DNA from: Nemertoderma westbladi
Taxonomy: Eukaryota > Xenacoelomorpha > Nemertodermatida > Nemertodermatidae
Direction of reading: 5' to 3'
Length of the DNA stretch: 64,000 nucleotides
Assembly (NCBI GenBank): GCA_032718475.1
Contig: JAUCBJ010001802.1
Coordinates: forward strand, 1 to 64,000
Shown: piece by piece, positions 1 to 12,879 of the stretch
Numbering within the stretch: the stretch's first letter is position 1
Layout of the letters: every line of letters begins with the position of its first letter
Made by a program: the position numbers and the translations under genes
The notes under the pieces: model-generated
What the model saw: only the letters and a program-made list of their open reading frames with translations
What the model was told of the DNA's origin: nothing
The model's database searches: none

Positions 1-670
1 ATTTATAAACCACAAAACAAAGAACAAACAAGGGCGAATTTATAAACCACACAACAAAGAACAAACACGGGCGAATTTATAAACCACAAAACAAAGAACA
101 GACACGGGCGAATTTATAAACCACAAAACAAAGAACAAACAAGGGCGAATTTATAAACCACAAAACAAAGAACAAACACGGGCGAATTTATAAACCACAC
201 AACAAAGAACAAACACGGGCGAATTTATAAACCACAAAACAAAGAACAAACACGGGCGAATTTATAAACCACAAAACAAAGAACAAACACGGGCGAATTT
301 ATAAACCACACAACAAAGAACAAACACGGGCGAATTTATAAACCACAAAACAAAGAACAAACACGGGCGAATTTATAAACCACAAAACAAAGAACAAACA
401 CGGGCGAATTTATAAACCAGAAAACAAAGAACAAACACTGGCGAATTTATAAACCACAAAACAAAGAACAAACACGGGCGAATTTATAAACCACACAACA
501 AAGAACAAACACGGGCGAATTTATAAACCACAAAACAAAGAACAAACACGGGCGAATTTATAAACCACAAAACAAAGAACAAACACGGGCGAATTTATTA
601 ACCACACAACAAAGAACAAACACGGGCGAATTTATAAACCACAAAACAAAGAATAAACACGGGCGAATTT
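1..670. repeat. 37-bp minisatellite, about 18 copies
   Basis: A tandem array with a 37-bp unit built on ATTTATAAACCACAAAACAA followed by AGAACAAACACGGGCGA. It is already under way at the window edge, so the true array is longer. Copies differ mainly at CACAAAAC versus CACACAAC. The second form recurs roughly every third unit (for example units 6 and 9, 14 and 17), hinting at a 111-bp higher-order repeat. It probably lies in an upstream CELSR intron. Confidence 0.95.
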
Positions 671-3358
671 ATCTATTGACTGATTACTTATATAGATTTT
701 AGATTTGATACATCAAGCATGATGGCGCCTTCTTGGTTTTTATGATAAGTCTGCTCTATCAACTCGTTTATGATGTATGCAGTCGTTAGAACAATGATTA
801 TGCGCGTGTTGTTCACTTCTACGTCTCGTCAATCCTAGATATTCGATTTGTATTATGACTGTTCGTTCGGTGTCGGTGTCTTATTGCTAAGTTGTTGTAA
901 ATATGGAGACAATGTGATGTATGTGGAGGTGCGATATCTGTTATTAAATACAAATTGCGTATAAGGAATCTGTTGGAAAGTTTTAGGGGCAATACCCCTA
1001 AAGAAAGCAATTCACGTTCATGTACGTACAAGTACATTAGTACATTAGTATATAGGAACTATAAAATAGGAAGGAATAGTTGAAGGTTGAGGGTTACTAA
1101 ATTCATTATTAAAAATTAATAGTGCTGGACGTTTGACGATAGACGATGTTGTAGGGAAATTATATTTTGTATTTATTTTTTAGGAAAATAAGTTAGGGCC
1201 TACCTTAGTTTACCTTATATATATCACCAGGAGAAAACTAAAATCCTTTGAATCGTCGACTATAAATTGTTTAAGACATTGTATATATTATACATCAATA
1301 CATGCGGGTATCGGGAATTTATTACAACAGGTGTTTTTTTTTCTTTCCTTTCCACTCTTCTCTATCACACCCATATCCTTCGCCCTAAATGCGCTACAGA
1401 AACTTGTAAATTAAAGGACAGCTATAGCTACTGCAGCAACAAGATGTATTGTTTATGTTTAATGTTTATATTGGATGGATAATAAAATTTGCAATCTGTA
1501 CGTTTTCATGACTTTTCTATTATTCATCTAAATGTTTCCTATGCGATCCGTATATATCTGTCAGCGTACCTTATATACAATAGCGCCTTCATGGAGTTCA
1601 AGTTCTCACACGATACAGCCCCCACCACCCATCCGTGTAGGGGGACCCCACCACCCATCCGTGTAGGGGGACCCCACTGGCTGTTGGCGCTTAATGCTCC
1701 ATCATATTTGTGCCCCATTTACAATAATTATCTTTTCGCGTGAGAGAGGAAATTGTATCAAGCTGTCAATTTTAATTAAATTGTAATGTACGCCATTTAC
1801 ACATCGGGGGCCATATTATATTTGCATTCTTATAGCCAGTATTCCTTTAAAAAGGCTTTAAGTGGCTAATAAGTTTTATATAGTGGAAATTGTTAAAATA
1901 GTTAATTAGTATGAGGTCATCCGAGATACATTATGTCGAGGTCTTTCTGTCGCCGGATAATAACCGGTCGGCCGGTTAACGCAGTGTGATACCGATGGGT
2001 AATCAGATAGTTTAGTGCCACTGTCACTCTCGGGAATTAGTTGTGAGTGGGGTTTATTACATCACAGGGGGTCTATTTGCATGGAGAGGTAATGGACAGG
2101 ACATGACTCTTTTATTATAAGTCGTATTTAGAGTGATTTTCTTCTGCGTATGACACCCGAATTGGAAAATCGTTATCAGTTTTTCCCTTTCCCACCCATA
2201 CCCGCACTAGTATATAGTATAGTTGACATTTTACGAATTATACACTTATTTTGTGTGACAAGCAGATCAGTTAATGATTTTGATACAGGCGATGAACTTA
2301 TGCACGATTTAGCCATATTAATGTCATGTCACTCATGGCGATGGTCAATTAGATATATTAAAGCCGCCCTCTCTATTGGGAGGGAATCACCACTACATGT
2401 CGCGTCTAATCAGTCTATTGTTAAAGCTAACCCTCCAGATGCATTTATCATTTGTATTTGTTTAGGATTGAAATTAACATCAGTTTCATGCTCTGATATA
2501 GTGGTCACTGGTATACTCACTAGATCAGACACCATACTGACTGGTTGCGGTTGCTGTTCTATTCTTTCGATCAATGATGAAGACGAACATAGAATGTCAA
2601 GTACAATGACAGCTGCGCAGAGTGTGGTAGTGGTGCCGGTAGTATTAGAAGCAATGATGTGGGGGTAGATTATCGATCGTTCTATTGTCGTATCACTATT
2701 CACTATGTAGTCACTAAATTCAACATTTCTAACTAAAAGTCGCCCTTTAACGGTCCGCACCACCATGTAATTTAATCGAATGATTCATGAATTAGGCGAT
2801 GAGCGGCTATTTGACCGCATTAAGCAGTGAAGGTTCTCCCATATGGACCACATCTGGTGCGCTGTTTGCGGTATAGGAAGGCACTGGGCGGGATGGGAGC
2901 ATGTATAGCTGGCCTTGGGGAAAATATATAAAGTGAAAGAAAGTGTTCTACAAGTTATATAATGACTGAAATTTGAAACCCTGCCATGCTCGGCGGTCGA
3001 ACCACTTGTGTACCTCCCAGCTGCATTCAGTATTGCATGACTATACAAACTTTAAACTTACATACTTGCTGAAATAATAAACTTCGGGAAACTTGACGCA
3101 AATCCCATCTCGGCTAATCAATTATCCCACCTCAACGTTAAATTCTCAATTTAAGGAAAGGAGCAGGTTACAGTGACATGTTATTCTAACAAAACAATAA
3201 ACGAAACTCAATAGAACAGTTTTATTTTTGTGAGTAATCAGCTGTTATTTGCGCCGAATTGTCCCCCCTCTATATCTGTAAACTAAAATGTAATTCATTG
3301 GTTTGAGAGTTGCGAAATAATTTTTTATCGATATTTTTACATATTTGTTTGTTTTCAG
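671..3358. other. Non-coding stretch, probably upstream CELSR intron
   Basis: No exon can be supported here. The next exon (3,359) starts in the middle of a cadherin repeat, so this stretch should be intron. It contains a CCCACCACCCATCCGTGTAG direct duplication near 1,620-1,670 and overlapping open frames at 2,150-2,766 on both strands that show no recognisable domain. A dispersed-repeat copy lies at 3,095-3,250. Confidence 0.55.
3095..3250. repeat. Dispersed repeat family A, copy 1
   Basis: About 150 bp (GCAAATCCCATCTCGGC ... AAGGAAAGGAGCAGGTTACA ... CAAAACAATAAAC ... AATAGAACAG) that recurs in the same orientation at 47,990-48,165 with scattered substitutions. No coding content was seen. 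The family type is unknown. Confidence 0.75.
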
Positions 3359-3548
3359 GATTCTGAGGAAACTGACCTAGAATATAGGCTGGAAGGCTCG
3401 GTTGAGAATTTGGCAATGTTCGCCATAGACCCAGACACCGCGGTGCTTTCGACTACAGTGTCCCTGGATAGAGAGACCATAGCTAAGCACACTCTAACTT
3501 TGCTTGCTATTGACCATGGTCTCCCTAGACTCAGTGGCACGGCTAAAG
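3359..3548 (+). CDS. CELSR: CELSR/Flamingo exon: second half of cadherin repeat EC2
   Basis: First exon of the CELSR (Flamingo, Starry night) gene visible here. A TTTTCAG acceptor ends at 3,358 and the exon ends at AAAG before GTATGT. The reading frame from 3,359 gives cadherin-like sequence, with LDRE and the calcium-site element AIDHG, and leaves one base (phase 1). That base joins the exon at 6,025 to read TAKVVINVIDVND, the normal end of a cadherin repeat. Counting backwards from EC9 makes this EC2, so EC1, the signal peptide and the promoter lie upstream of the window. Confidence 0.9.
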
Positions 3549-3692
3549 GTATGTGCGGTGATATTATGTGTGTTACATTTAATCTTAATAATGTTTAATT
3601 GGCGCATTCCCTCACATTAATTTAGGGGAGTCTAACTCGCTGGTGTAGTTCAAAGGGATCATATGGATATGAACTTATGTTGACAAATTAAC

Positions 3693-3776
3693 GCTGTGAC
3701 CGCGGGATTCGAACCAGGGACCTCTCACATACCGTGTGATCTGATAGCTTTCCTTCCACTGACCTACCCCAGCACC
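3693..3776 (-). mobile_element. tRNA-derived SINE head (fragment)
   Basis: Read on the minus strand, this has an A-box-like GGTAGGTCAGTGG and a perfect B-box GGTTCGAATCC about 50 bp further on, as in tRNA-derived SINEs. The acceptor and T stems do not pair properly, so it is not a working tRNA. The element's tail and any target-site duplication were not resolved. It lies in a CELSR intron. Confidence 0.5.
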
Positions 3777-4148
3777 ACCAGGGAAAAATAATACGAGATA
3801 AATAGTGGTAAAGCTCCTGTGAAAGCAACAGCCACAGCGCAGGTCAATTGATTCTGTATGAACCACACCATCGCTCGTCCTTCAACCTCAATTATATTAT
3901 AATTGTTCTAGGACCCTAGCCCCCTGAACTAGCCGCAGGACAGTAGACACCAGACATTAGCCCCCCAGTACAGTAGCCCCAGGACAGAGTTTATGGATGC
4001 TAAATGCTTAGATAAATATAATAACTACAACTAATCTAATATCTAGAATATATATATTTATATGTCTAAAAAACATTATAGAATTATATCGTTTTGCGTC
4101 TAAAAAACAATATAAGTAAATAAATAAATGAACTCGTAGCCGAGGGAT

Positions 4149-4930
4149 ACTGTCCGGGGGGCATCCCCTATTGTCCGGGGGGCATCCCCTATTGTCCGGG
4201 GGCATCCCCTATTGTCCGGGGGGCATCCCCTATTGTCCGGGGGGCATCCCCTATTGTCCGGGGGCATCCCCTATTGTCCGTGGGGCATCCCCTATTGTCC
4301 GTGGGGCATCCCCTATTGTCCGGGGGCATCCCCTATTGTCCGTGGGGCATCCCCTATTGTCCGTGGGGCATCCCCTATTGTCCGGGGGCATCCCCTATTG
4401 TCCGTGGGGCATCCCCTATTGTCCGTGGGGCATCCCCTACTGTCCGGGGGGCATCCCCTATTGTCCGTGGGGCATCCCCTATTGTCCGTGGGGCATCCCC
4501 TACTGTCCGGGGGGCATCCCCTATTGTCCGGGGGGTATCCCCTATTGTCCGGGGGGCATCCCCTACTGTCCGGGGGGCATCCCCTATTGTCCGTGGGGCA
4601 TCCCCTACTGTCCGGGGGACATCCCCTATTGTCCGGGGGGCATCCCCTATTGTCCGGGGGCATCCCCTATTGTCCATGGGGCATCCCCTATTGTCCGTGG
4701 GGCATCCCCTATTGTCCGGGGGCATCCCCTATTGTCCGTGGGGCATCCCCTATTGTCCGTGGGGCATCCCCTATTGTCCGGGGGCATCCCCTATTGTCCG
4801 TGGGGCATCCCCTATTGTCCGTGGGGCATCCCCTACTGTCCGGGGGGCATCCCCTATTGTCCGGGGGGCATCCCCTACTGTCCGGGGGGCATCCCCTATT
4901 GTCCGGTGGGCATCCCCTATTGTCCGGGGG
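4149..4930. repeat. GC-rich 20-22-bp minisatellite, about 37 copies
   Basis: Tandem units of the form GGGGCATCCCCTATTGTCCG, with an added G or T between units and occasional TACTGTCC variants. Each unit contains GGGG-CAT-CCCC, a small self-complementary hairpin. The array lies in the CELSR intron 3,549-6,024. Long frames are open through it on both strands only because the units lack stop codons. Confidence 0.95.
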
Positions 4931-6024
4931 CTACAACTGTCCTACTATTATAATATCTCCTTATTGTAACATTTTTCTATATTTCAAAAGCGTATATTAA
5001 CTTCCAAAGAAATCATCAAACAAACAAACCATTTGTTGAATATAATATTAAAAATCAGTCTTCGTCTATATCAAAAAATTTTATTACATGTAAAGTAGTC
5101 CGTTTTTTTTTATCTGTAACAGTCTGACACTAGTTTTCACTATTTTAATCAATAAATTCGGCTTTTTCCTTTGATGGGAATTGATATCTGTTTAGCTTAG
5201 AGTTAGGAGGTGCGATACATTGAAGTTATATGTGGTTATAAAGTGAAGTTCTACTAAGAAATGTAACAAAACCGTGATCGGGAATTTTACTTTTTTCGAA
5301 TTAATCGCAATTATTTGTCTGTATACTATAAAATATCAAATACATAGGTTGTATTTTAACGATTTCCGAGGGACTTTTTCTGACAAATTTATTTGTATCG
5401 GTGCCACCGCCACTGCATATGCGGAAGACACATAGAGACAAGGTTTATGAGACTCAAGTATCACCTTCAAAGCTTTAAGCAAAACATCAAGATAGACTGT
5501 ATAAGTATAAGTGTGTTTTTGTTCCGTGTTCAGGAATTTATATCGTTATTATAATAATTAAGTGTCGCAGCGGAGACTTTAGGGATTGTGGGAATTTGCC
5601 ATTGTTATGTAATGGGAATTTCTGACTAAAGACTAACTATATATTTTATTATGTTTGAGTCTAAGTGAAACAATGTTTGAATGAAAAAATGAAACGAATG
5701 AAATTGATATGAGCCGAATTCCCACAGATAGTTCAGATGAAATGTATGTTTGTGTATTTATGATAAATTATGAAATAATTTGATAATTAAATTAAACTAT
5801 TAAACAGTTTTACAGGGAATTAACAGGGATTAAACAGGGAACATTGGTAAAATTCGCTTTTCGGTTATTTAAATTTGTTCAAGAGCTAAACTACACCATT
5901 CCATTATAATTATAGTAATTAACGGTGTCCCACAAATTACAATATTTTTTAATGAACTATATGACATAATAATCGTTGTAATTAATGTAAATGTAAATTA
6001 ATATTGATATTTTGTTTATTATAG
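4931..6024. other. CELSR intron remainder
   Basis: AT-rich sequence between the minisatellite and the TTATAG acceptor of the next exon. No gene, repeat or RNA feature was seen in it. Confidence 0.6.
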
Positions 6025-8036
6025 TTGTAATAAACGTGATCGACGTGAACGATTTCTTTCCAACATTTGAGCGAAGCATCTACTCCGTCGACGTCGTTGA
6101 AAGCTCGCCAGTCGGTGCGGAAATCCTGCGCGTAAGCGCCGCCGACCACGATGTCGGTCTCAACAGTAAAATACAATACATTTTAGTCGATTCTCAGTAT
6201 TCTAGAATGTTCGAGATGAATGCGACTACGGGTCGGGTCGTGCTAACCCAACGATTGGATCGGGAGCTCATGGATCATTACGATCTCGAAGTAACAGCCG
6301 TGGATCACGGTGATCCATATTTATCCTCCACCGCCGCTGTTATCGTCAACGTCATTGATATAAACGATAATTCCCCGGAATTCTCTCAAACTCAGTACGA
6401 GTTTAATGTTCCAGAAAATATCGAAAGTAATTCGGAAATTGGAATTGTAGAGGCCAAAGACGACGATGAAGGAGACAACGGTGACGTCACCTACGTGTTG
6501 CTAGGCGACCATCACGACGTATTGGCGATCGACACGGATTCGGGGGCGGTTCGAGTGATAGCGGCGCTGAACTACGAGGACCGGTTCACGTACGAGATGT
6601 TAGTCCAAGCCAGAGATAAAGGAGACCCTTCCCATTCTAACACGGCGATTATTGTGGTCACTGTAACCGATGTAAACGACCACGCCCCCCACTTCGAACG
6701 GGCCGAGTTCTCGGCCCAGATCAGCGAGGACGCCCCTATCGGGAACTCAGTCCTACAGTTAACCGCGTACGACCAAGACTCTGAGAAGTTTTCTACTTTA
6801 ATTTACGAATTTGCTGATGAAACTTCTGCTTCGGATTTACCTTTTCAGTTGAATTCCACATCCGGCGTTATAACGGTGCTGTCTGCGTTGGACGCCGAGA
6901 CTGTGAGGGAATATCGTTTCGATTGTCGCGTTTCCGATGGTTCATTGATGGAGAACGCCGATACCACCTCCGTTGTTGTTCACGTGGGTGACGTTAATGA
7001 TAACGCGCCCACATGGGAGCAGAATTGGTACGCTGTGGTTCTCTCGGAAGGGACCCCACCCAGCTGGAAAGTAATAGAAGTCACCGCCACTGATCCGGAC
7101 GATAAATCGCTGATCACGTATAACATAAGCAGAGGGGACGACGATAGTCGGTTCAGTGTTGGTAAAGATAAAGACGCGGCTGTCGTTTCGTTAATCAAAC
7201 CTCTAGAATTCTCGATCGCTAACAAATATGTTCTAGAACTGGATGCTTGGGACGGCGTACATCTCTCGACAACACGGATCGGCATTAACGTAACGGACGT
7301 TAATAATAATCGGCCTGTGTTCTCCTCGTCTACGTACTATATTAACTGCTACGAAAATGTAACAGTTGGCGCTGTAATCGGTAGAGTGGAAGCCGTTGAT
7401 GATAAGGATAGTGGAGACAATGCGAGGATCTCGTACGCTGTAGTGGAAAATCAGTATATTGATATAGACGTGGAAACAGGGGAGCTGAGGACTGTAGATG
7501 TGTTGGACAGAGAGAAGACGGATAGATTTACAGTAGCGGTTACAGCAATCGACCATGGAGAACCTCGTCTGGATACCGTCGTCGATGTCGTGGTAAATAT
7601 TATCGACATCAATGACAACAAACCGATATTCCAGCAGCCCGTTTACGAGGTTGAAATCTTGGAATCGGTGGATTATAACTTCTTGGTTGTCGAAGTAAAG
7701 GCGACGGATATCGATTCGGACAGATTCGGCGAGTTGAGTTACAGCTTGGATGACGATTTCGATGTGTTTTATGTGGATGATACCAACGGAATGGTTCGCA
7801 CACAAAGTCGATTGGATCGGGAAACGCGGGCAGAGTACGAGCTGGTTGTTATAGCAACCGACATGGCGGGTCGCAGTTCGTCGTGCGTCGTGCGCGTTGT
7901 GTTGCTGGACGTTAACGATTCCCCTCCGAAGTGGCCCTCCGATATTGTTAAACTCTCCGTCGTGGAGAACATTCCGGTTGATACGGTGATTGGCACTGTC
8001 TCTGCCGAGGACCCCGATGAGTCACCCAATAATGTG
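6025..8036 (+). CDS. CELSR: CELSR/Flamingo exon: cadherin repeats EC2 end to EC9 start
   Basis: A 2-kb exon with acceptor TTATTATAG and donor GTG before GTAAGA. It encodes the end of EC2, six full cadherin repeats (EC3 to EC8) and the start of EC9. The linkers in order are DVNDFFP, DINDNSP, DVNDHAP, DVNDNAP, DVNNNRP, DINDNKP and DVNDSPP. LDRE and A-x-DHG calcium-site elements recur in most repeats. The first, fifth and last linkers are degenerate for the DxNDN calcium motif, which suggests locally weaker calcium rigidification. In CELSR this ectodomain mediates homophilic adhesion for planar cell polarity and neurite patterning. The exon ends in phase 0. Confidence 0.95.
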
Positions 8037-8358
8037 GTAAGATTTCCCAAACCCTGGAAGTATTTTAACTTTAAAACCATAATTATTATACTAATATTGC
8101 ATTGTGAATTGTAGTCTGTTTTCATTTAAAACTGAAGCATTATCAAATAAAATTAATTCAAATTTCGTTATTTTAATCTATTAAATAAAACATTTCAAAA
8201 ACAAGTTAGATATTTGTGATTTATCTTAACGTGAGTCATGTATTATTTGTATTGATAAATGAACAGCTGATTTAGGTAGGCTGATGTTACCTACGTGACC
8301 TACAATTACAATTTACTCAGTAAGTTATTTACGATTTCAACTTTTATTGTGTTTAAAG

Positions 8359-8791
8359 ATCGAGTACGCGATGGTGTCCCAGAGTGTTCGCAACGCTTTC
8401 AGCATCGATAGACAGACCGGCGCCATCCGATCCAACATCCCCATCGACTACGAGATCCATAAATCCTATAAACTCGAGATCCGAGCCGCCAACGAGGGTC
8501 TCTACGACGACACCCACGTTGTCGTCGACGTCGTCGATATCAACGACCACGCCCCCGTCCTCAGCGACTTCCACGTGGTGTTTAACAACGTGCTAGACGC
8601 ATTTCCGGACGCCTCTATCGGACGCATACCGGCCTACGACGCAGACGCATCCGACGTGTTAGGTTACTCGGTTGTTAGGGGCAACGAGGCAAACATTCTG
8701 CTTATAGACAACGATGGTTCCATTCGTATCAACCCGTTGTTAGAACGATCGATGAAAGCTTTCACTGCAACCATGGATGTGGAGGTCACAG
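8359..8791 (+). CDS. CELSR: CELSR/Flamingo exon: EC9 end and membrane-adjacent domain start
   Basis: Acceptor TTTAAAG, donor GTCACAG before GTTAGT, ending in phase 1. It encodes the rest of the ninth cadherin repeat, closing with DINDHAPVL. Next comes the CELSR-specific stretch SDFHVVFNN ... IGRIPAYDADASD ... RGNE, which matches the membrane-adjacent domain that follows EC9 in CELSR proteins. The intron upstream is only 322 bp. This CELSR signature separates the gene from Fat and Dachsous cadherins. Confidence 0.94.
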
Positions 8792-11700
8792 GTTAGTCGA
8801 TGAAACCTAAATCTGTAGATTTTGCAAATAGAAAATATATTTGGTATCTATGAGCTGTTTTTAAATTTGGTGGACTGGTTCTTAATTTTGGGTGGGTGTT
8901 TCGTGTTTGGTTTAGGTAATGTCCTGTCCAGTGTCAATCAGAGCAGGACCACACATTACAGTAATACTGCCGCCAGATATTATTTGTTACATAATAAGAA
9001 AAAGTACCCTATAGATTGAGAGAATTTCCCAAAATTCGACTACCAGGTACCACACAAGGCCATTGCCCTCCCAGCTCTTGTGTTATGAAAGCAAAGCCCT
9101 GGGGCAAAGGGAATATTTCTCTATAATATAAACAGACAGAGATAACCCACAATATTTACATAAACTAATAAACATAATAGTATGTCTGATACACGCCCCC
9201 TCCTGGTTTAGAAAGAGATAAAGTGCTTGGTCAGCCTAATTAATTCCATATCTTCCATTCCGCCGACGTCTAACACTACATAATTGATAAGGCGTGGTAT
9301 TTTCCCTTAGTTGCCAGTATCATATCATATCTATTAACTTCTCTAATAATAATGTGGTTTAATATCAAACCTGTGATCTAGCTAGACCCTAGAGGCTGTT
9401 TACTAAACATTAACCCAATCCAACCCATGGTTTATTAATATAATAACCCAGACGCCAGCACTAAATATTTTTTAGGTTGCCACTAACACCGAGTAAGAGA
9501 CTGTCATGTAGTGTATCTTTAATAGAATCCACCATCTCAGTCTGGGGTCCCCCAGGTGCTGTAATTTAAACCATACCTAGGATATTGACCCCTGGGGGTG
9601 AACAATCCTAATAAAATGCCTTTCTTCTACCACCAGTCTATAAGTCAGTATTCGCCGTAGTCTTCAATCCATCTCCGTAATTTATTACATGGAGACTTTA
9701 CATTGCAGACATCTTATGGCTAGAAAAGCAAGTAACAAGGCTTACAGCGGTACAAGCTGCTACACTAAAAAGTTTGGTAAGGCCTTAGTGTCCCTTGCCG
9801 CTGCCTTTCTGCTGGCAATGATGTGTTTTATAATTTTATCAATACTATGTGACAGGGTGTCCCTTTGATTGGTGCCGCTCAAGGTTATAAATATAAGGTG
9901 GTCTATCTCTTTCAGAGCATCTGACATATTCTAGGAAAGAGATGTCTGAATAGCTGTGTGAGCTGTAATTTTGGCGCAGGTAGGATACTGATTCAGCCAA
10001 ACATTTAATGATTATAATTGACTTTAGAAACTCGAAAGAGGATATTCTTCGCCTTTACTCAAATCGTGAAATAAAGTTTAACAAACAATATTTCACCGTT
10101 GCCGTAATTATTATGTACACAATAAACTTTTATTGGTGGCTTATTGTTAGTTACGCAATGTTATGATTAACATGATATTAGCTTATTGTTTTGTCTGCAG
10201 GAAAAAAACATTAAGGGTATAAATTGTTTTGGCTGGTGGCTGGATAACCTATGGAGGGAGATTTCAAATCTGGTTGAACTTAAATAAGTTTTATAAGTGG
10301 TTCTTATGCGCGATAATAATATAAAAGTTCCAATTTGTAATGGGAACACTGCCGAAAGTTTCATTTTGGTAAGAAAATCACATTAGCCTCCCAAACCAAA
10401 ACCCTAAACCGGTATTGTTTGCAAGACGCGGATTTGATTAAAGCGAGATGCCCAAAGCGGTTGCTGGTTTCCGCTCTAAGCTATAGATCTACATCAATGC
10501 ATCCAAACATTCATTTACTTTACTTTTATAATAAAAGTAAAGTAAAGTTTTATTCACGTATGTTTCCAAATCACGCTAAGAGTGGATTAGAGGCTGATTG
10601 TAGACTTGCCAAACATTCAACTGCTCACCTTTACGTATCCAATCCATCTACTATTATGTCAATAATTGTAATTCATATTATTTGACCAAGTATACATAAC
10701 GAACTTACAGTACACACACAGTATTTAACGCTACTATCCTTAATTAATTAAGCCAATAGTAGTTAGATTTACATGTTTTTAAAATTCCACTATAGAGCAC
10801 GAGCCCCTAAAAATGTTACCGCGGTCAATGTTGAGGTTTATTAATGAAAACAGGATTACTTACAGGCAGCGCACTTTATTAATCTACGGTTGAGTTGTCC
10901 TAAGGGTTGTTGTGGGGACAATAGACCATTGAGGCGGCGCCAGATTTAACACATGGTATCTCTTTTGGAAGAAATTAATAGCCGGCTATGTAACGTAATA
11001 CATCAATTAGTGTGTTAATCGGTCTGGAAGTGGATGTTCTATGGTGAAGGTTGTGGCCTAGTTGTTCACTTTTTCTGCTATGCAGGATGGCCCCTTTTAT
11101 ATCGTGTGCAATGAGGTGCAAATGTTAAAATGCAGATAAGGCACACGTTGCTGATTATTATTGGGTTTGGTTTGGGATTACTTAATTATTTGATTATGAG
11201 TTCGTAAATTTTAACCGCATGGGGACTGGGGAGGCCGTTAGATAATTGGATTATCTTTACAGTTTCAGTATAGGTCTAAGGATTATTTGTTTTGTGTATT
11301 TGATTAGATTTGGATTAAACTTAGGAATCCGGCATAGTACCGTTTGTGTGCAGTTCAGTACTAAATGCGAAATTGCAAATTAAACTAATTAACCTTTAAA
11401 CACTAAACACGAAATTGCCAATTATTACATACTTGGTAATGTTGGACCGCTGTCTCAGCCTCCAGGGGTATTCTTTGAGACTTAAAGTGCGGGAGAGTAA
11501 AAATATATTGAAAATACCCATGACTGGTGCCATGTTTTGTTATATTGTAGCGCGTATAAGGACGAGTCGTATAGTAATAGTTTATAGGAATAATTGGTAA
11601 TAGTATAGTAAAGGTCGGATCAATCCTAACTTTAAAGCCGACATGGATCGCTGTCACTCATCACTGTATCACAAAAAATGACTACAAAAAACCACCGAAG

Positions 11701-11829
11701 ATGGCTCTTAATTGATATGATTGAATTATACAAAAATACTTGCATTTAAATTCTTGTATTTATTTAATAGCAATGCAATAATACCATTAATTCGGGAATA
11801 AAAATAATTGTGCAAATTATATTTTACAG
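8792..11829. other. CELSR intron with a 33-nt perfect palindrome
   Basis: About 3 kb without coding evidence. The only clear structure is a perfect inverted repeat at 10,514-10,546: 16-bp arms TTTACTTTACTTTTAT and its complement around a single A. Several short moderately GC-rich stretches around 9,030-9,650 look like old repeats but were not resolved. Confidence 0.6.
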
Positions 11830-12095
11830 ATGGCGTTAACATTGCTCGAGCTGTCTGCAGTCTAACAGTGACCCCTGTCATCCCATCCGTGCTCAGTTCC
11901 TCAATCACTTTCCGACTCTCCACTATGAATTTCCTCGATCTCTATTTCCAATCATTCCGCACAGCCGTATCGTCGTCCCTCGATGTCCAACCTGCAAACA
12001 TTATCCTACTAAGTGTTCGTCAGTTGGATGAGTTTATGTCAACAGATGTTACCATAGCTGTTACTCACGATGAAACATTTACCTTTCTAACAAAG
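11830..12095 (+). CDS. CELSR: CELSR/Flamingo exon: membrane-adjacent domain
   Basis: Acceptor TTTTACAG, donor AAAG before GTAAGT. With the phase-1 base from 8,791 it begins DGVNIARAVCSLTV, the counterpart of DGVHSVTAQC in vertebrate CELSR. It continues with a segment resembling the region between the last cadherin repeat and the first EGF domain (ITFRL ... FLDLYFQSF ... ILLSVRQL). It ends in phase 0. Confidence 0.92.
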
Positions 12096-12681
12096 GTAAG
12101 TAAGGAGTCATTAATGTTGGTGATGTGATTTCATTAATAACTTTCCATAGTGTAACTTTTAAAATGTTGCTGCTTTTAAAAACACGTTTCTGTCTCCATA
12201 TTTCTATTTCACCTTTTTCGAATTTCTGTGGAATTTAATAAATTGAGATAATAATTACACTTGAAGTTTTGTTGGGATTGATTATATATTAACTATTGGA
12301 TTAGTTTCTATATCTTTAGTTAATTAAACGGACTGTTCTATCTACTTTAGTTAGGATAAGCAGTAAGTAGTACACAGTATACTTAGTGACAAAACTTGAG
12401 TGGTTTTACCTGGAAGAGGCGCCTCAGGAAGCTAACCGCGCCACTCATTATTTTATGCCCCCCATATGGAATGCGACTTCCTTTCCTATTAGCATATCTT
12501 CCCTTCTGACTGTATAAGAAGCAGTAACACGTCTAGGAAACTAGTATACCGTTTGGTATGACTCATACATAAATCACGCCCCCACCCCCTCCCATTTCGA
12601 TTGATTCAGCATTGACGATTGACTGAGAGATTGGGATTTTTTGTGGATTATACTATATTTAATTGTTATTTATCTATACAG
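12096..12681. other. CELSR intron
   Basis: 586 bp between a GTAAGT donor and a CTATACAG acceptor. A tRNA-like half (minus strand, near 12,420-12,455) is the only hint of a repeat. Nothing else was seen. Confidence 0.7.
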
Positions 12682-12879
12682 GAGTTTCTAAGTGAAAAAC
12701 TTAGTTTCGCTGAGGAGAATATATCGGCGATAATGAAAGTAACTGCGGAGATCCGAAGAGATAATCTTTGTACGTCCGAGCCGTGTAGTTTATGGTATAA
12801 GTGCCGCCCTGTTACACAGTACCAATCCGCTCAACCCTTCACAACCTCAACTAATTTGATGTTTCGTTCTGTCAACATC
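12682..12879 (+). CDS. CELSR: CELSR/Flamingo exon: first EGF-like module, 5' part
   Basis: Acceptor ATACAG, donor ATC before GTAAGT, phase 0 at both ends. It encodes LSEKLSFAEENIS ... CTSEPCSLWYKC ... FTTSTNLMFRSVNI. In vertebrate CELSR the matching segment reads CLREPCENYMKC ... SSVLFRPI, and its EGF module is completed in the next exon just as here. The following intron (12,880-20,984) is 8.1 kb and contains a complete unrelated gene. Confidence 0.92.

Noticed and set aside
1-670. Regular repeats as a CRISPR array
   Set aside because: There are no unique spacers, only contiguous tandem units, and the genome is eukaryotic.
2150-2766. Overlapping open frames on both strands, possibly an upstream CELSR or cadherin exon
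   Set aside because: No DxNDN or other cadherin motif and no splice sites joining to 3,359 in phase; DVNFNP on the minus strand looks accidental.
4171-5000. Open frames of about 230-260 residues (repeats of GIPYCP, GHPLLS, RGASPIV)
   Set aside because: All phases and both strands are open because the GC-rich minisatellite unit lacks stops; the stretch is inside a CELSR intron.
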